From: Amycolatopsis acidiphila
GTDB taxonomy: Bacteria > Actinomycetota > Actinomycetes > Mycobacteriales > Pseudonocardiaceae
Assembly (NCBI RefSeq): GCF_021391495.1
Contig: NZ_CP090063.1
Location: 4,526,001-4,590,000, forward strand
DNA length: 64,000 nt
Direction: 5' to 3'
Positions 1 through 8,148 of the stretch are shown piece after piece; positions within the stretch are counted from its first letter, which is position 1; every line of letters starts with the position of its first letter. The notes under the pieces were generated by a model. The model saw nothing but the letters and a program-made list of their open reading frames with translations, made no database searches and had not been told where the DNA came from. A program made the position numbers and the translations under genes.

Positions 1-1030
1 CGATCTTGCTGCTGAGCATCACCAGCGTGGAGCCGAGCCCGTCGTGCACGTCGATCCACTGGTGCGGGGCGCGGTCCATCTGGGAGTACTGCTTGGCCGC
101 GCCGACGAGCGCGGAGATCCGGGTGGTCGAGTCCTCGATCTCGCCCATCAGCATCTCGGTCTCCAGCGCGTAGGCGAGCCAGCGCACGGCACCGTCGATG
201 AGCGAGTCGCCGACCGAGTCCAGGACCTCGTCGAGGTTCTGCCCGGACAGCCCGGCGCTGACGAAGATCGGCGCGAGGTCCCAGCCCTGTTCCAGCCCGT
301 GCTCCTCGAGCCAGTCGCCGACCTCGTCCTCGCGGTCGGACTGCTGCATCGCGGTCAGCGGCGGTGCCGCGGCCACCTGCTTGACGAGCTGCTCCTGCAC
401 GTCGAGCAGCTGTTCCAGCAGGTTGGGGTCGATGTCCTTCTTCGCCAGTATCGCCAGCTTGTGCCGCATGCCCGCGACGCGCTCGCGCAGCGCCGCGGTC
501 GCCCGGACCGCCGCGGCCGCCGGGTTGTTCAGCTCGTGCGTCAGGCCCGCGGACACCTGGCCCAGCGCCAGCAGCCGCCGCCGGGACCCGATGAGCGCGT
601 CGGAGTTGCGCCAGCCGAGGTAGGAGCCCTCGAGCAGGTGCGTCGCCATCGGGAACCAGCCGCGGAACTGGTCGGCGAACTCGGCCGCGGGCAGGGTCAG
701 GAACGTCAGGTCGCTCAGCGCGTAGACCGAAGCCGCGTAGCGCTGCTGGTTCTGCCCGTAGAAGAACTGGGTGGCACCGCAGTACGCGCCGCGCTGGTCC
801 GAGCGGGTGGTCTCGACCTCGCCGCCGGAGTCCTGCTTGGTCATCCGCAGCGCGCCCGAGAGCAGCACGTAGAAGCAGGTGGCCGGCTCGCCCTCGGTGA
901 TCACCTTGGCCCCGCCCGGATAGTGCTCGACCGAGGCGTGCGCGAGGATCCAGTCCAGCTGGGCGTCGGAGAGGCTGGTGAACAGGAACAGGTCCCGGAG
1001 GAACTCCCGGGTCACGACGGGGTCGGTCAT
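1..1030 (-). CDS. cNMP-binding sensor histidine kinase (partial, 3' end outside window)
   Basis: Reading leftward from ATG at 1030, the frame stays open to the window edge, giving 343 residues of an incomplete protein. Residues about 15-130 look like a cyclic-nucleotide-binding (CRP-type) domain. A HisKA dimerisation motif, LGQVSAGLTHELNNP, follows with the likely phospho-accepting His165. The ATPase domain lies beyond the window. There is no signal peptide or membrane segment, so it is probably a cytosolic sensor kinase. Its ATG overlaps the stop of the upstream response-regulator gene as ATGA, which implies translational coupling and a cognate kinase-regulator pair. The ligand of the cNMP domain cannot be read from sequence. 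Confidence 0.88.
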   Translation of the reverse strand, partial: MTDPVVTREFLRDLFLFTSLSDAQLDWILAHASVEHYPGGAKVITEGEPATCFYVLLSGALRMTKQDSGGEVETTRSDQRGAYCGATQFFYGQNQQRYAASVYALSDLTFLTLPAAEFADQFRGWFPMATHLLEGSYLGWRNSDALIGSRRRLLALGQVSAGLTHELNNPAAAAVRATAALRERVAGMRHKLAILAKKDIDPNLLEQLLDVQEQLVKQVAAAPPLTAMQQSDREDEVGDWLEEHGLEQGWDLAPIFVSAGLSGQNLDEVLDSVGDSLIDGAVRWLAYALETEMLMGEIEDSTTRISALVGAAKQYSQMDRAPHQWIDVHDGLGSTLVMLSSKI

Positions 1031-2682
1031 TGCTGCTCCAGGTATCGATGCACCAGCGTGACCGCCATCGCGCCCTCGCCGACCGCCGAGGCGACACGCT
1101 TCACTGACTGCGAGCGTACGTCTCCGGCGACGAACACACCCGGGATCGAGGACTCCAGGTGCTGCGGGTCGCGGTCGAGGGACCAGCCCGGCGGCCGCCG
1201 CCCCTCGACCAGCAGGTCCGGCCCGGTGCAGACGAACCCGTGCTCGTCGCGGACCACCTGCTCGCCCAGCCACTCCGTGCGCGGCGCCGCGCCGATGAAG
1301 ACGAAGAGGTGACCGGCTTCGACCGTCTCCCGGTTGCCCTGCTGGTCGCACAGCGTGAGCTTCTCCAGGTGCTCCTCGCCGTGCGCCTGCACGACCGAGG
1401 TGTGCGTGCGGACGTCGACGTTCTTGATCTGCTCGAGCTGCTCGATCAGGTAGTGCGACATCGACGCGTGCAGAGACGGCCCGCGCACCAGGATCGTCAC
1501 CTCGCTCGCGTAGCGGGAGAAGAACACCGCGGCCTGGCCGGCGGAGTTCGCGCCGCCGACGATGTAGACGTGCTGGTCCGAGCACTCGGGCGCCTCGGTG
1601 GCGGCGGACCCGTAGTAGACGCCGCGGCCGGTGAGCGGTGCGCAGCCCTCGGCCTGCAGCGCCCGGTAGGACACGCCGGTGGCGAGCACGACCGAGTGCG
1701 CGGCCAGCTCGGAGCCGTCCCCGAACTTGATCACCCGGGCCGAGCCGCGCGCCTCGAGGCCGACGACGTCGCGGGCGGTGAGCACCTCCGCGCCGAACTT
1801 CTGGGCCTGACGGCGGGCGCGGTCGGTCAGCTGCGCGCCGGAGACGCCGTCCGGGAAGCCGAGGTAGTTCTCGATGCGGGAGCTCTGCCCGGCCTGGCCG
1901 CCGGTCGCCTTGCGCTCGACGAGCACCGTGCGCAGCCCTTCGGACGCGCCGTACACCGCGGCGCCGAGGCCGGCGGGACCGCCGCCGACGACGATGAGGT
2001 CGTAGAACTCCTCCGCCGGCCGGGTGGACAGGCCGACCGCGCCGGCGATCTCCTCGCCCCCGGGCTTGCGCAGCACCGTGCCGTCGGAGGTGATCAGCAC
2101 CGGGATCTCGTCGGCGGTGGCCCCCGCCGCCTCCAGCAGGCGCGCCGCCTCGGGCTCGTCGACGGGATACCAGCGGTAGGGCACCGAGTTGCGCGCGAGG
2201 AAGTCACGGACCTGGTAGGACGGGGCGGACCAGTGATGGCCGACCACCTTGATCTCCTGCACCGGCCGGTCCCCCGCCGCGCGCCAGGCGTCGACCAGCG
2301 CGTCCACCACCGGGTAGAGCTTCTCCTCGGGCGGGTCCCACGGCTTGAGCAGGTAGTGGTCCACGTCCACCACGTTGATCGCCTGGATGGCCGCGTCGGT
2401 GTCGGCGTAGGCCGTCAGCAGCGCGCGGCGGGCGTGCGGGAACAGGTCCATGGCCTGCTCCAGGAAGGCGATGCCGTCCATGTGCGGCATCCGGTAGTCG
2501 GCGAGGATCGCGGCGACCGCGTCCCCCCGCAGCTTGATCTCGCGCAGGGCGTCGAGCGCGTCGGCGCCCGAGCCCGCGCGCACCACGCGGTAGTCCTGGC
2601 CATAACGACGGCGGAGGTCACGAGCGACCGAACGGGATACTGCCGGGTCGTCGTCGACCGTCATCAGGATGGGCTGGCTCAC
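1027..2682 (-). CDS. Response regulator fused to thioredoxin-reductase-like FAD oxidoreductase
   Basis: This is a three-part protein of 551 residues. Residues 1-130 form a REC receiver with acidic DDD at 10-12, phospho-acceptor Asp62 in LADYRMP and a KPW motif. Residues about 145-215 look like a degenerate glutaredoxin fold in which the usual CPYC is replaced by SAPS. From about residue 228 there is a thioredoxin-reductase-type flavoprotein with GGGPAG at 233-238 and a second nucleotide motif near 377. The redox-active CxxC expected after GRGV is absent (GRGVYYGSAATEA), so ordinary disulfide reductase activity is unlikely. GTG at 2682, preceded by AGGG, is a better start than TTG at 2688. It forms an operon with the kinase at 1-1030 (4-bp overlap) and probably the SDR upstream. 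Confidence 0.9.
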   Translation of the reverse strand: MSQPILMTVDDDPAVSRSVARDLRRRYGQDYRVVRAGSGADALDALREIKLRGDAVAAILADYRMPHMDGIAFLEQAMDLFPHARRALLTAYADTDAAIQAINVVDVDHYLLKPWDPPEEKLYPVVDALVDAWRAAGDRPVQEIKVVGHHWSAPSYQVRDFLARNSVPYRWYPVDEPEAARLLEAAGATADEIPVLITSDGTVLRKPGGEEIAGAVGLSTRPAEEFYDLIVVGGGPAGLGAAVYGASEGLRTVLVERKATGGQAGQSSRIENYLGFPDGVSGAQLTDRARRQAQKFGAEVLTARDVVGLEARGSARVIKFGDGSELAAHSVVLATGVSYRALQAEGCAPLTGRGVYYGSAATEAPECSDQHVYIVGGANSAGQAAVFFSRYASEVTILVRGPSLHASMSHYLIEQLEQIKNVDVRTHTSVVQAHGEEHLEKLTLCDQQGNRETVEAGHLFVFIGAAPRTEWLGEQVVRDEHGFVCTGPDLLVEGRRPPGWSLDRDPQHLESSIPGVFVAGDVRSQSVKRVASAVGEGAMAVTLVHRYLEQQ

Positions 2683-2709
2683 GAGCAAACCCTACGGGCG
2701 GCGGGCACG

Positions 2710-3459
2710 TTAGTCGATTGTGTGCCCACCGTTGACCGTGATGCGCTCCCCGGTGAGGAACGACGCGGCGTCGGAGGCGAGGAAGCACACCGCCGCGGCG
2801 ATCTCCACCGGCGTCCCGAACCGGCCCAGCGGCACCTCCGCCACGTAGTCGCGCCGATCCTGCTCGCTCACGTCCGCGTGCCGTTCCACCGGGATCCAGC
2901 CGGGCGCGACGAGGTTGACCGTGATGTCGTGCGGCCCGAGCTCGCGCGCCCAGCTTCGGGTCAGGCCCAGCTGCGCGCCCTTCGCCGCGATGTAGGCCGA
3001 CATCCGGGGCAGGCCGCGCTCGAAGATGTCGGAGCCGATCTGGACGATCCGGCCGCGGCCCTTCCTCTTCATCCCGGGCAGCACGGCCTGCAGCAGCAGG
3101 GTCGGGCTCTTGACGAAGAACTCGAGCTGGTCCAGGTGCGCCTGCCAGGTGAGCTCCTCGACCGGCACCTCCGGCTGCGGGCCCGTCGCGTTGGCGACGA
3201 GCACGTCGACCGGGCCCAGCCGCGCCTCGACCTCCGCGACCAGGCCGCACACGCCGTCTTCGTCGGTCACGTCCGCGGCGAAGGCGTCCGCGACGCCGCC
3301 GTCCGCCCGGATCTCGCCGACCACGCGCCGCGCGCCCTCGGCGTCGGTGCGGTAGTTGACCGCCACGGCCCAGTCGTCGGCGGCCAGCCGCGCGGCGATG
3401 ACCGCGCCGAGCCCGCGCGACGCGCCGGTCACGAGTGCGACCCCGCGGGGTGTGCTCAC
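2710..3459 (-). CDS. SDR family oxidoreductase (FabG-like)
   Basis: A 249-residue classical short-chain dehydrogenase/reductase. It has the N-terminal cofactor motif TGASRGLG, an NAT segment in place of NNAG, and the catalytic SAYIAAK (Tyr and Lys of YxxxK). The C-terminus LTGERITVNGGHTID is FabG-like. The GTG start at 3459 has a strong AGGAGG about 5 bases upstream. Only 27 bases separate its stop from the GTG of the receiver-flavoprotein gene, so the three minus-strand genes probably share a transcript. The substrate is unknown. Confidence 0.85.
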   Translation of the reverse strand: MSTPRGVALVTGASRGLGAVIAARLAADDWAVAVNYRTDAEGARRVVGEIRADGGVADAFAADVTDEDGVCGLVAEVEARLGPVDVLVANATGPQPEVPVEELTWQAHLDQLEFFVKSPTLLLQAVLPGMKRKGRGRIVQIGSDIFERGLPRMSAYIAAKGAQLGLTRSWARELGPHDITVNLVAPGWIPVERHADVSEQDRRDYVAEVPLGRFGTPVEIAAAVCFLASDAASFLTGERITVNGGHTID

Positions 3460-3472
3460 CTGGCCTCCTGGG

Positions 3473-4966
3473 TCAGTAGTAGTGCCGCAGGCCCGACCAT
3501 AGCGCCGACCACGGCGCGGTGGTGCCGGTGCACAGGGCGATCCGGGTGCCCTGCTCGTCGTTGTCGATCGGGTTCTCCTGCGTGGCGTCGATCTGGCAGC
3601 CGGTGAACCCGGCGCGCGCGGCGTCGCCGACCAGCACGACGGGCGCGGTCATCGCGTCGGGCGGCGGGCCCCAGTCACCGAAGGACATGTGCCCGGAGTA
3701 GGGGGCGGGCAGGCCGTGGCCGCCGCCGTACTCGTCGATCGCGCCCGCTTCCCCGTAGTTGCTGGTGACGATCACCGCCCGGTCTCGGTCCTCGTCCGGA
3801 ATGCGGTGCCACACCTGGGAAACCGTCGCGACGAACTGCGACCAGCCGACCTGCTCCCCCTGTTCGGCGTTCATGCCCAGCACGGGGCTCAGCGCCGTCA
3901 CCGGGAGCACGGGCAGCGCGACCACGACGGAGATCACCACGCACGCCAGCGCCGGCGCGCCCAGGACCGCGCGCCGGGCGGCACCCCTGGCCAGCCACCG
4001 CAGCGAGGGTTGCGCGCCGGCCGCGACGAGCACCAACAGCATCGGCACGGCGTAGTACGGCTTTCCGCCCAGCGCCAGGAGTTCGACGCACAGCACGGGA
4101 TAGCTCAGCGCGATGGCGCGGTAGCGGGGGTCGCGCCAGAGGCGCACGATCCCGGCGATCCACACGGGCACCAGGATCGGCGAGAGGTAGACCACCTGCA
4201 TGGGCACGAACAGGATGCGGTTCTCCGTGCCGTCGTCCTCGCTGATGCCGCCGGCGACGGTGAGCATCGGAAAGCCGTTGCGCGCCTGCCAGACGACCGC
4301 GGGCGCGGCGATCGCGAGCCCGAGGACGAGCCCGGCCACGAGCCAGGCGCTGCGCAGGATCGCGCGTGGCCCGGCGACGAGCAGCGCGATGGCGAGCGCG
4401 GAGACGAGGAGGAACACGAGCCACTTGTTGAGGCTGCCGACGCCGACCGCCGCGCCGAGCGCCGGCCACCACCGCGGGTCCCGGGTGCGCAGCAGCTTCA
4501 CGGCGAACAGCGCGACGACCGTCCACACGAGCATGTCGACGCTCGTCGTGGACAGCATGTGCGCCACCACGAGCGTCGCCGTGGACAACGCCGCGGCCAC
4601 CGCGGCGAAGGCCTGCGCGCCGCGGCCGGCGCCGAGCTCGCGTGCGATGAGGGCGACGACCACGACGGTCAGCACGCCGGTGAGCGTCGCCGCGACACGC
4701 AGACCGACCGGTGTCTCACCGAAGATCGTCACCGCCGCTTTCGCCAGCAGCGGGGTCAGCGGCGGCTGGTCGGCGTAGCCCCAGGCGGGATGCTCGCCCG
4801 CGACGAGGAAGTACAGCTCGTCGCGATGGAAGCCGTAGCGGCCGGACAGGGCCGTCAGCACCGCGGTCTGCAGTACGACGACGAGGGCGACCGGCCCGGC
4901 CGCGAAGCCGGCGAGCCCGGTCGGCGTGGCCGGGCGGGCTTCCTGCGTGTGATCCATTGTGCTCAT
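3473..4966 (-). CDS. ArnT/PMT-like glycosyltransferase family 39 membrane protein
   Basis: A 497-residue integral membrane protein with roughly ten hydrophobic segments. The first extracytoplasmic loop carries RDELYF and the phrase GYADQPPLTPLLAK, typical of actinobacterial GT-C enzymes of the ArnT/PMT type that use polyprenyl-phosphate-sugar donors. The C-terminal half contains a soluble tail. The ATG at 4966 is preferred because GGGAG lies 5 bases upstream; the frame extends to 5641 only as a shadow of the opposite-strand gene. Acceptor and sugar are unknown. It ends 13 bases from the SDR start at 3459, so it may head the same transcript. Confidence 0.82.
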   Translation of the reverse strand: MSTMDHTQEARPATPTGLAGFAAGPVALVVVLQTAVLTALSGRYGFHRDELYFLVAGEHPAWGYADQPPLTPLLAKAAVTIFGETPVGLRVAATLTGVLTVVVVALIARELGAGRGAQAFAAVAAALSTATLVVAHMLSTTSVDMLVWTVVALFAVKLLRTRDPRWWPALGAAVGVGSLNKWLVFLLVSALAIALLVAGPRAILRSAWLVAGLVLGLAIAAPAVVWQARNGFPMLTVAGGISEDDGTENRILFVPMQVVYLSPILVPVWIAGIVRLWRDPRYRAIALSYPVLCVELLALGGKPYYAVPMLLVLVAAGAQPSLRWLARGAARRAVLGAPALACVVISVVVALPVLPVTALSPVLGMNAEQGEQVGWSQFVATVSQVWHRIPDEDRDRAVIVTSNYGEAGAIDEYGGGHGLPAPYSGHMSFGDWGPPPDAMTAPVVLVGDAARAGFTGCQIDATQENPIDNDEQGTRIALCTGTTAPWSALWSGLRHYY

Positions 4967-5081
4967 GGAACTCCCGCCACGCGGAAGCGCAATCGCCCAA
5001 CCAGTCCAACCGGCGGCACCCGGGTGTAACGGAACGGCCGCCCGCCGAGAGTTCCACAGAAAGCAGGAACGAGGACTCGCG

Positions 5082-5843
5082 GTGTTTCGATTTCCTTTCG
5101 GCCGCCCGGCGCTCCGCCGCCCGCCCCGGGTGGCCGCCGGTGCGGCTGAGCTGTTCGTGCTCGGGGTCTGCCCGAGTGCCCTGCACGTGCGGTGGCAGCG
5201 GCCCGACGGCGTGGTGGCCGGCGCGCTCGCGGTGGCCGACGAGCCGACCGTGTTCTGGGACGGAAGTGATGCGGCGCAACGGATCGACCAGTGGCGGGAC
5301 CAGGTCGGCTGGTCGGCGGACTGGGGGTCGGCCGGTCCCGCCGCCGGCAACGGCAGCTCCGGGCGCCACGTTGCCGAGCACGTGCTGCGGCCGCTCGGCG
5401 TCTCCGTGACCCGCGCGTATCTCACCGACTGCCTGCCGACGTACTTCGTGAAAAGAGGACCGTCTTCGCAGACGGCGGTGATCCGGAAGCTGTACGACCC
5501 GTTCGCCATCGAACAGGGTCTGCCGACCGCGGACCTTCCCGAGCGGCCGCCGCCGGAGGACCTCGTCGGGAAAGCGGTCGGGGAGGAAGGGCCGAGCCTG
5601 ATCGGGCAGCTCGTGGACTCCGCCGCGCCGCTGGTCGTCACCCTCGGCCAGGAGGCCGCGGACGTGCTGGCCGCACTCGTGTCCGCGGACCGGGTACTGC
5701 TCAGCCCGGACGCGGGCTACGGCCGGACCCTGCCCGTCACCGTGGCCGGGCGCCGCAAGGAGTGGCTTCCCCTCGTGCACCCCGGCGACAGGGGCGGGCG
5801 GTGGCGCCGGGCGCACCGGGAGTGGACCGACGGGCTGGTCTAG
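5082..5843 (+). CDS. Uracil-DNA glycosylase superfamily-like protein
   Basis: A 253-residue protein that I place tentatively in the UDG fold. The N-terminal LFVLGVCPSALHVRW resembles the GxxP-containing active-site loop. The C-terminal LVHPGDRGGRWRRAHREW resembles the HPS/HPG motif 2 followed by W and AH residues. The central VVTLGQEAADVL matches the usual core strand. No iron-sulfur cysteine set is visible, unlike families 4 and 5. The GTG at 5082 with GAGGA about 7 bases upstream is chosen over ATGs further 5', which would overlap the divergent promoter of the glycosyltransferase. It shares its stop tetranucleotide CTAG (5840-5843) with the convergent nitroreductase gene. Confidence 0.65.
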   Translation: MFRFPFGRPALRRPPRVAAGAAELFVLGVCPSALHVRWQRPDGVVAGALAVADEPTVFWDGSDAAQRIDQWRDQVGWSADWGSAGPAAGNGSSGRHVAEHVLRPLGVSVTRAYLTDCLPTYFVKRGPSSQTAVIRKLYDPFAIEQGLPTADLPERPPPEDLVGKAVGEEGPSLIGQLVDSAAPLVVTLGQEAADVLAALVSADRVLLSPDAGYGRTLPVTVAGRRKEWLPLVHPGDRGGRWRRAHREWTDGLV

Positions 5844-6289
5844 ACCGGGTCGACGCGGAACACCGCGATCCGCCCGGCGGCCGCGGCCACCCCGTCCGGA
5901 GTGGACGATTGCGCCAGACCTGTTGTCACGTAACGCCGTCCGACGCTGGCCGGGCTCGTCCGGACGAGCTCGTGCAGCAGCGGGCCGCGCTCGTCGACCG
6001 GGAGCTCGACCATCCGCACCGTGCGCGAACGCCGCCCCCGCGTCAGGGTGACCGTCTCGGCCCCGCGCACGTTCGCGACCCACGCCGCCTTCGGGAACGC
6101 CTGCACGACGTACTCCCCGCCGGTCAGCGGCAGCACCGCGACGGGGAACGTGCGCAGCTGCCCGCTGCGCCGCCCCCGCACGGCCAGCAGCTGCGTCGGG
6201 CCGAACGCGAGACCGAGGCGCTGCAGCCCGGTGATCACCTTGTTGATGGAGTTGACCTTGCGCCGGTAGCTCTGTGCCTGATCTGTCAT
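5840..6289 (-). CDS. Deazaflavin (F420)-dependent nitroreductase family protein
   Basis: A 149-residue protein of the Ddn / nitroreductase-quinone reductase family (former DUF385). It is a small split-barrel, recognisable from TRGRRSGQLRTFPVAVL-type residues after the first helix and a YVVQAFPKAAWVANVRG core. Relatives bind F420 or FMN and reduce quinones or nitro compounds. It lies 46 bases downstream of the SDR at 6336-7064, probably on the same transcript. Its stop overlaps the convergent UDG-like gene within CTAG. Confidence 0.8.
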   Translation of the reverse strand: MTDQAQSYRRKVNSINKVITGLQRLGLAFGPTQLLAVRGRRSGQLRTFPVAVLPLTGGEYVVQAFPKAAWVANVRGAETVTLTRGRRSRTVRMVELPVDERGPLLHELVRTSPASVGRRYVTTGLAQSSTPDGVAAAAGRIAVFRVDPV

Positions 6290-6335
6290 GCCTCCAAGTT
6301 ACTACGGAACTCGTAAAGTATCTACCTCGGAAGAC

Positions 6336-7064
6336 CTACAGTGCGCGGGTGCGACCGCCGTCGACCGGGATCATCGCGCCGGTCAGGTAGGACGCGGCCG
6401 GGGAGAGCACGAAGGCGGCGACGCGGCCGAACTCCGCCGGCTGCGCGACCCGCCGGAGGGGGATGCTCGTGGTGTCCGGCGCGGCGACGTCGCGCATCCG
6501 GGCGGTCGCGGTGATCCCGGGCAGCAGGCCGTTGACCCGGATACCGGCCGGCCCCAGCTCGGCCGAGAGCGACTTCGCGACCATCGCCAGTCCCGGGCGC
6601 AACCCGTTGGAGATCCCGAGCTCCGGGATCGGCTCGTACACCGAGGTCGACAGCACGAACGCGATCGAGCCGCCCTCGCCCAGCTTCGCGGCGGCCGCGC
6701 GGGCGAGCCGGACAGTACCGAGGAAGACCGACTCGAACGAGGTCCGCCAGTCCTCGTCGGGCGCGGCGAGCACGGTGCCCGGCGGTGGCCCCCCGACGCT
6801 CACCAGCAGCCCGTCCAGCCGGCCGAACCGGCTCAGCGCCGTGTTCACCAGCAGCTCCGCCGCACCCGCGTCGGCGTTGTCGGCGCAGACGCCCTCGGCG
6901 TTCTCGCCGCCGAGCGCTTCGGCCGCCCCGTCGAGCCGGGACCGGTCACGCCCGCTCAGCACGACACGCGCGCCCTCGGCCACCAGCACCTCGGCGGTGG
7001 CCAGCCCGAGACCGGCACTTCCCCCGGTCACCAGGAAAACCCGGTCGCGCAGACCCAAATCCAT
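6336..7064 (-). CDS. SDR family protein with substituted catalytic residues
   Basis: A 242-residue protein of SDR fold with cofactor motif TGGSAGLG. Where classical SDRs have YxxxK the sequence reads ISNGLRPGLAM, so the alignment puts Asn at the Tyr position and Arg at the Lys position, while STSVY keeps the upstream serine. Some SDR subfamilies carry this NGLR variant; either they catalyse differently or they bind without reducing. The remainder (LLPGITATARM, YLTGAMIPVDGG) is canonical. It is probably co-transcribed with the nitroreductase at 5840-6289. Confidence 0.8.
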   Translation of the reverse strand: MDLGLRDRVFLVTGGSAGLGLATAEVLVAEGARVVLSGRDRSRLDGAAEALGGENAEGVCADNADAGAAELLVNTALSRFGRLDGLLVSVGGPPPGTVLAAPDEDWRTSFESVFLGTVRLARAAAAKLGEGGSIAFVLSTSVYEPIPELGISNGLRPGLAMVAKSLSAELGPAGIRVNGLLPGITATARMRDVAAPDTTSIPLRRVAQPAEFGRVAAFVLSPAASYLTGAMIPVDGGRTRAL

Positions 7065-7455
7065 TGCTGCCCCTCAGCCTCGACGCCCGCCGTGGCCGTC
7101 TCCCGTCGAACCGGGGACGACAGTACGCAGAGGCACCCGGCAAGTGACTCCCGGGCGCGGGGGGACAAGGGAGCCCGCACCCGGGAGCACCCGCCCACCA
7201 CGACGCCCCGAGGGGGAGTCCGAGCGCCGGGCGAGACGGTTTCGCTGCCGGAACTACCGGCACGTTCCCGTTGTGACCGGTAGTCGCCGCTCCCCGCCAC
7301 GCCGTTACAGCTTCGGGTTTCGTGGCCTTTTGTCATTCCGTGTCCGGTTGCGGCACGAAAGGGCCGGGAAAATGCCTCGAACGTGTAGCGGTGCCGTCAA
7401 TTCCGCCGACTACACGCGGGTGCGGGAGTTTCTCCCCCTGCGGAAGGAAACGACT
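7065..7455. other. 391-bp divergent intergenic region
   Basis: No gene is visible between the SDR reading left (start 7064) and the SDR reading right (start 7456). It must hold both promoters. It contains two inverted repeats, at 7253-7284 and 7383-7415, and a comparatively AT-rich patch around 7310-7345 that may carry the rightward promoter. I could not assign clean -35/-10 boxes. Confidence 0.6.
7253..7284. promoter_or_regulatory. Inverted repeat, candidate operator
   Basis: Perfect 8-bp arms ACTACCGG (7253-7260) and CCGGTAGT (7277-7284) are separated by 16 bases. CAC and GTG next to the arms extend the symmetry imperfectly. It lies between two divergent SDR genes about 190 bases upstream of each, so it could be an operator or a hairpin. 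No regulator gene is adjacent. Confidence 0.4.
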
Positions 7456-8148
7456 GTGGCGGAACGAAGACCCGTGGCTGTGGTGGTCGGCGCGACCGGG
7501 GGGATCGGCCGGGCGGTCGCGGCGAGCCTGGACGGCGAAGGCTACGCCGTATGGCTCGCGGGGCGGGACGAAGCGGCGCTCAAGTCGATGGCGGCCGGGC
7601 TGGCGGACGCGGCCTGCTGGACCCTCGACCTCTCCGACGGCGACACCGAGGTCCCACTCGAGCTCCCCGACGTCGACGTGCTCGTGCACTGCGCCGGGGT
7701 GTTCGAGTTCGGCGGGATCGAGCAGATGCCGGAAAGCCGGTGGCGCCAGGTGTTCTCGGTGAACCTGTTCGGCGTGGTGGGCACGACCCGGGCGCTGCTG
7801 CCGCGGCTCCGGGCCGCACACGGGCACGTGGTCGTGGTGAACTCGACCGTCGTACGGCGCTCGGCGGCGGGCCGTTCCGCCTACGCGGCGAGCAAGGAGG
7901 CGCTGCGTGTGTTCGCCGAGGCACTGCACCAGGAGGAGCTCGACCACGGGATCCGGGTGACGACCATCTACCCCGGCCGGGTGGCGACCGGGATGCAGCG
8001 CACCGTCCGCCGCTACGAAGGCGGACCGTTCGAACCGCGGCGCTACCTCACGGCGGAGACGGTGGCGGGCGCGGTGCTCGTGGTGCTGTCCGCGCCGCCG
8101 GACGCCCATCTCACGGAGTTCGTGCTGAAACCGGCCCCGCGCCGGTGA
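7456..8148 (+). CDS. SDR family oxidoreductase
   Basis: A 230-residue short-chain dehydrogenase with GATGGIG, VLVHCAG, and catalytic Ser (VVNST) and SAYAASK. The loop IYPGRVATGM fits an atypical SDR of the kind annotated in actinomycetes as SDR family oxidoreductases. The GTG at 7456 follows GGAAGGAAA. The open frame upstream to 6463 is antisense to another gene and is not used. Its 3' end overlaps the convergent Nudix gene by 38 bases. The substrate is unknown. Confidence 0.85.
   Translation: MAERRPVAVVVGATGGIGRAVAASLDGEGYAVWLAGRDEAALKSMAAGLADAACWTLDLSDGDTEVPLELPDVDVLVHCAGVFEFGGIEQMPESRWRQVFSVNLFGVVGTTRALLPRLRAAHGHVVVVNSTVVRRSAAGRSAYAASKEALRVFAEALHQEELDHGIRVTTIYPGRVATGMQRTVRRYEGGPFEPRRYLTAETVAGAVLVVLSAPPDAHLTEFVLKPAPRR

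Noticed and set aside
1159..3606. Long plus-strand frame opposite the receiver-flavoprotein and SDR genes
   Set aside because: It mirrors two minus-strand genes with clear domains; its product is Arg/Ala/Gly-rich, with no motif and no ribosome binding site.
3473..5641. 722-residue version of the glycosyltransferase
   Set aside because: Its first 225 residues are antisense to the UDG-like gene; the ATG at 4966 has a good ribosome binding site and precedes the first membrane helix.
6463..7455. N-terminal extension of the SDR at 7456
   Set aside because: It lies antisense to another SDR; the GTG at 7456 has the ribosome binding site and begins the normal SDR fold.
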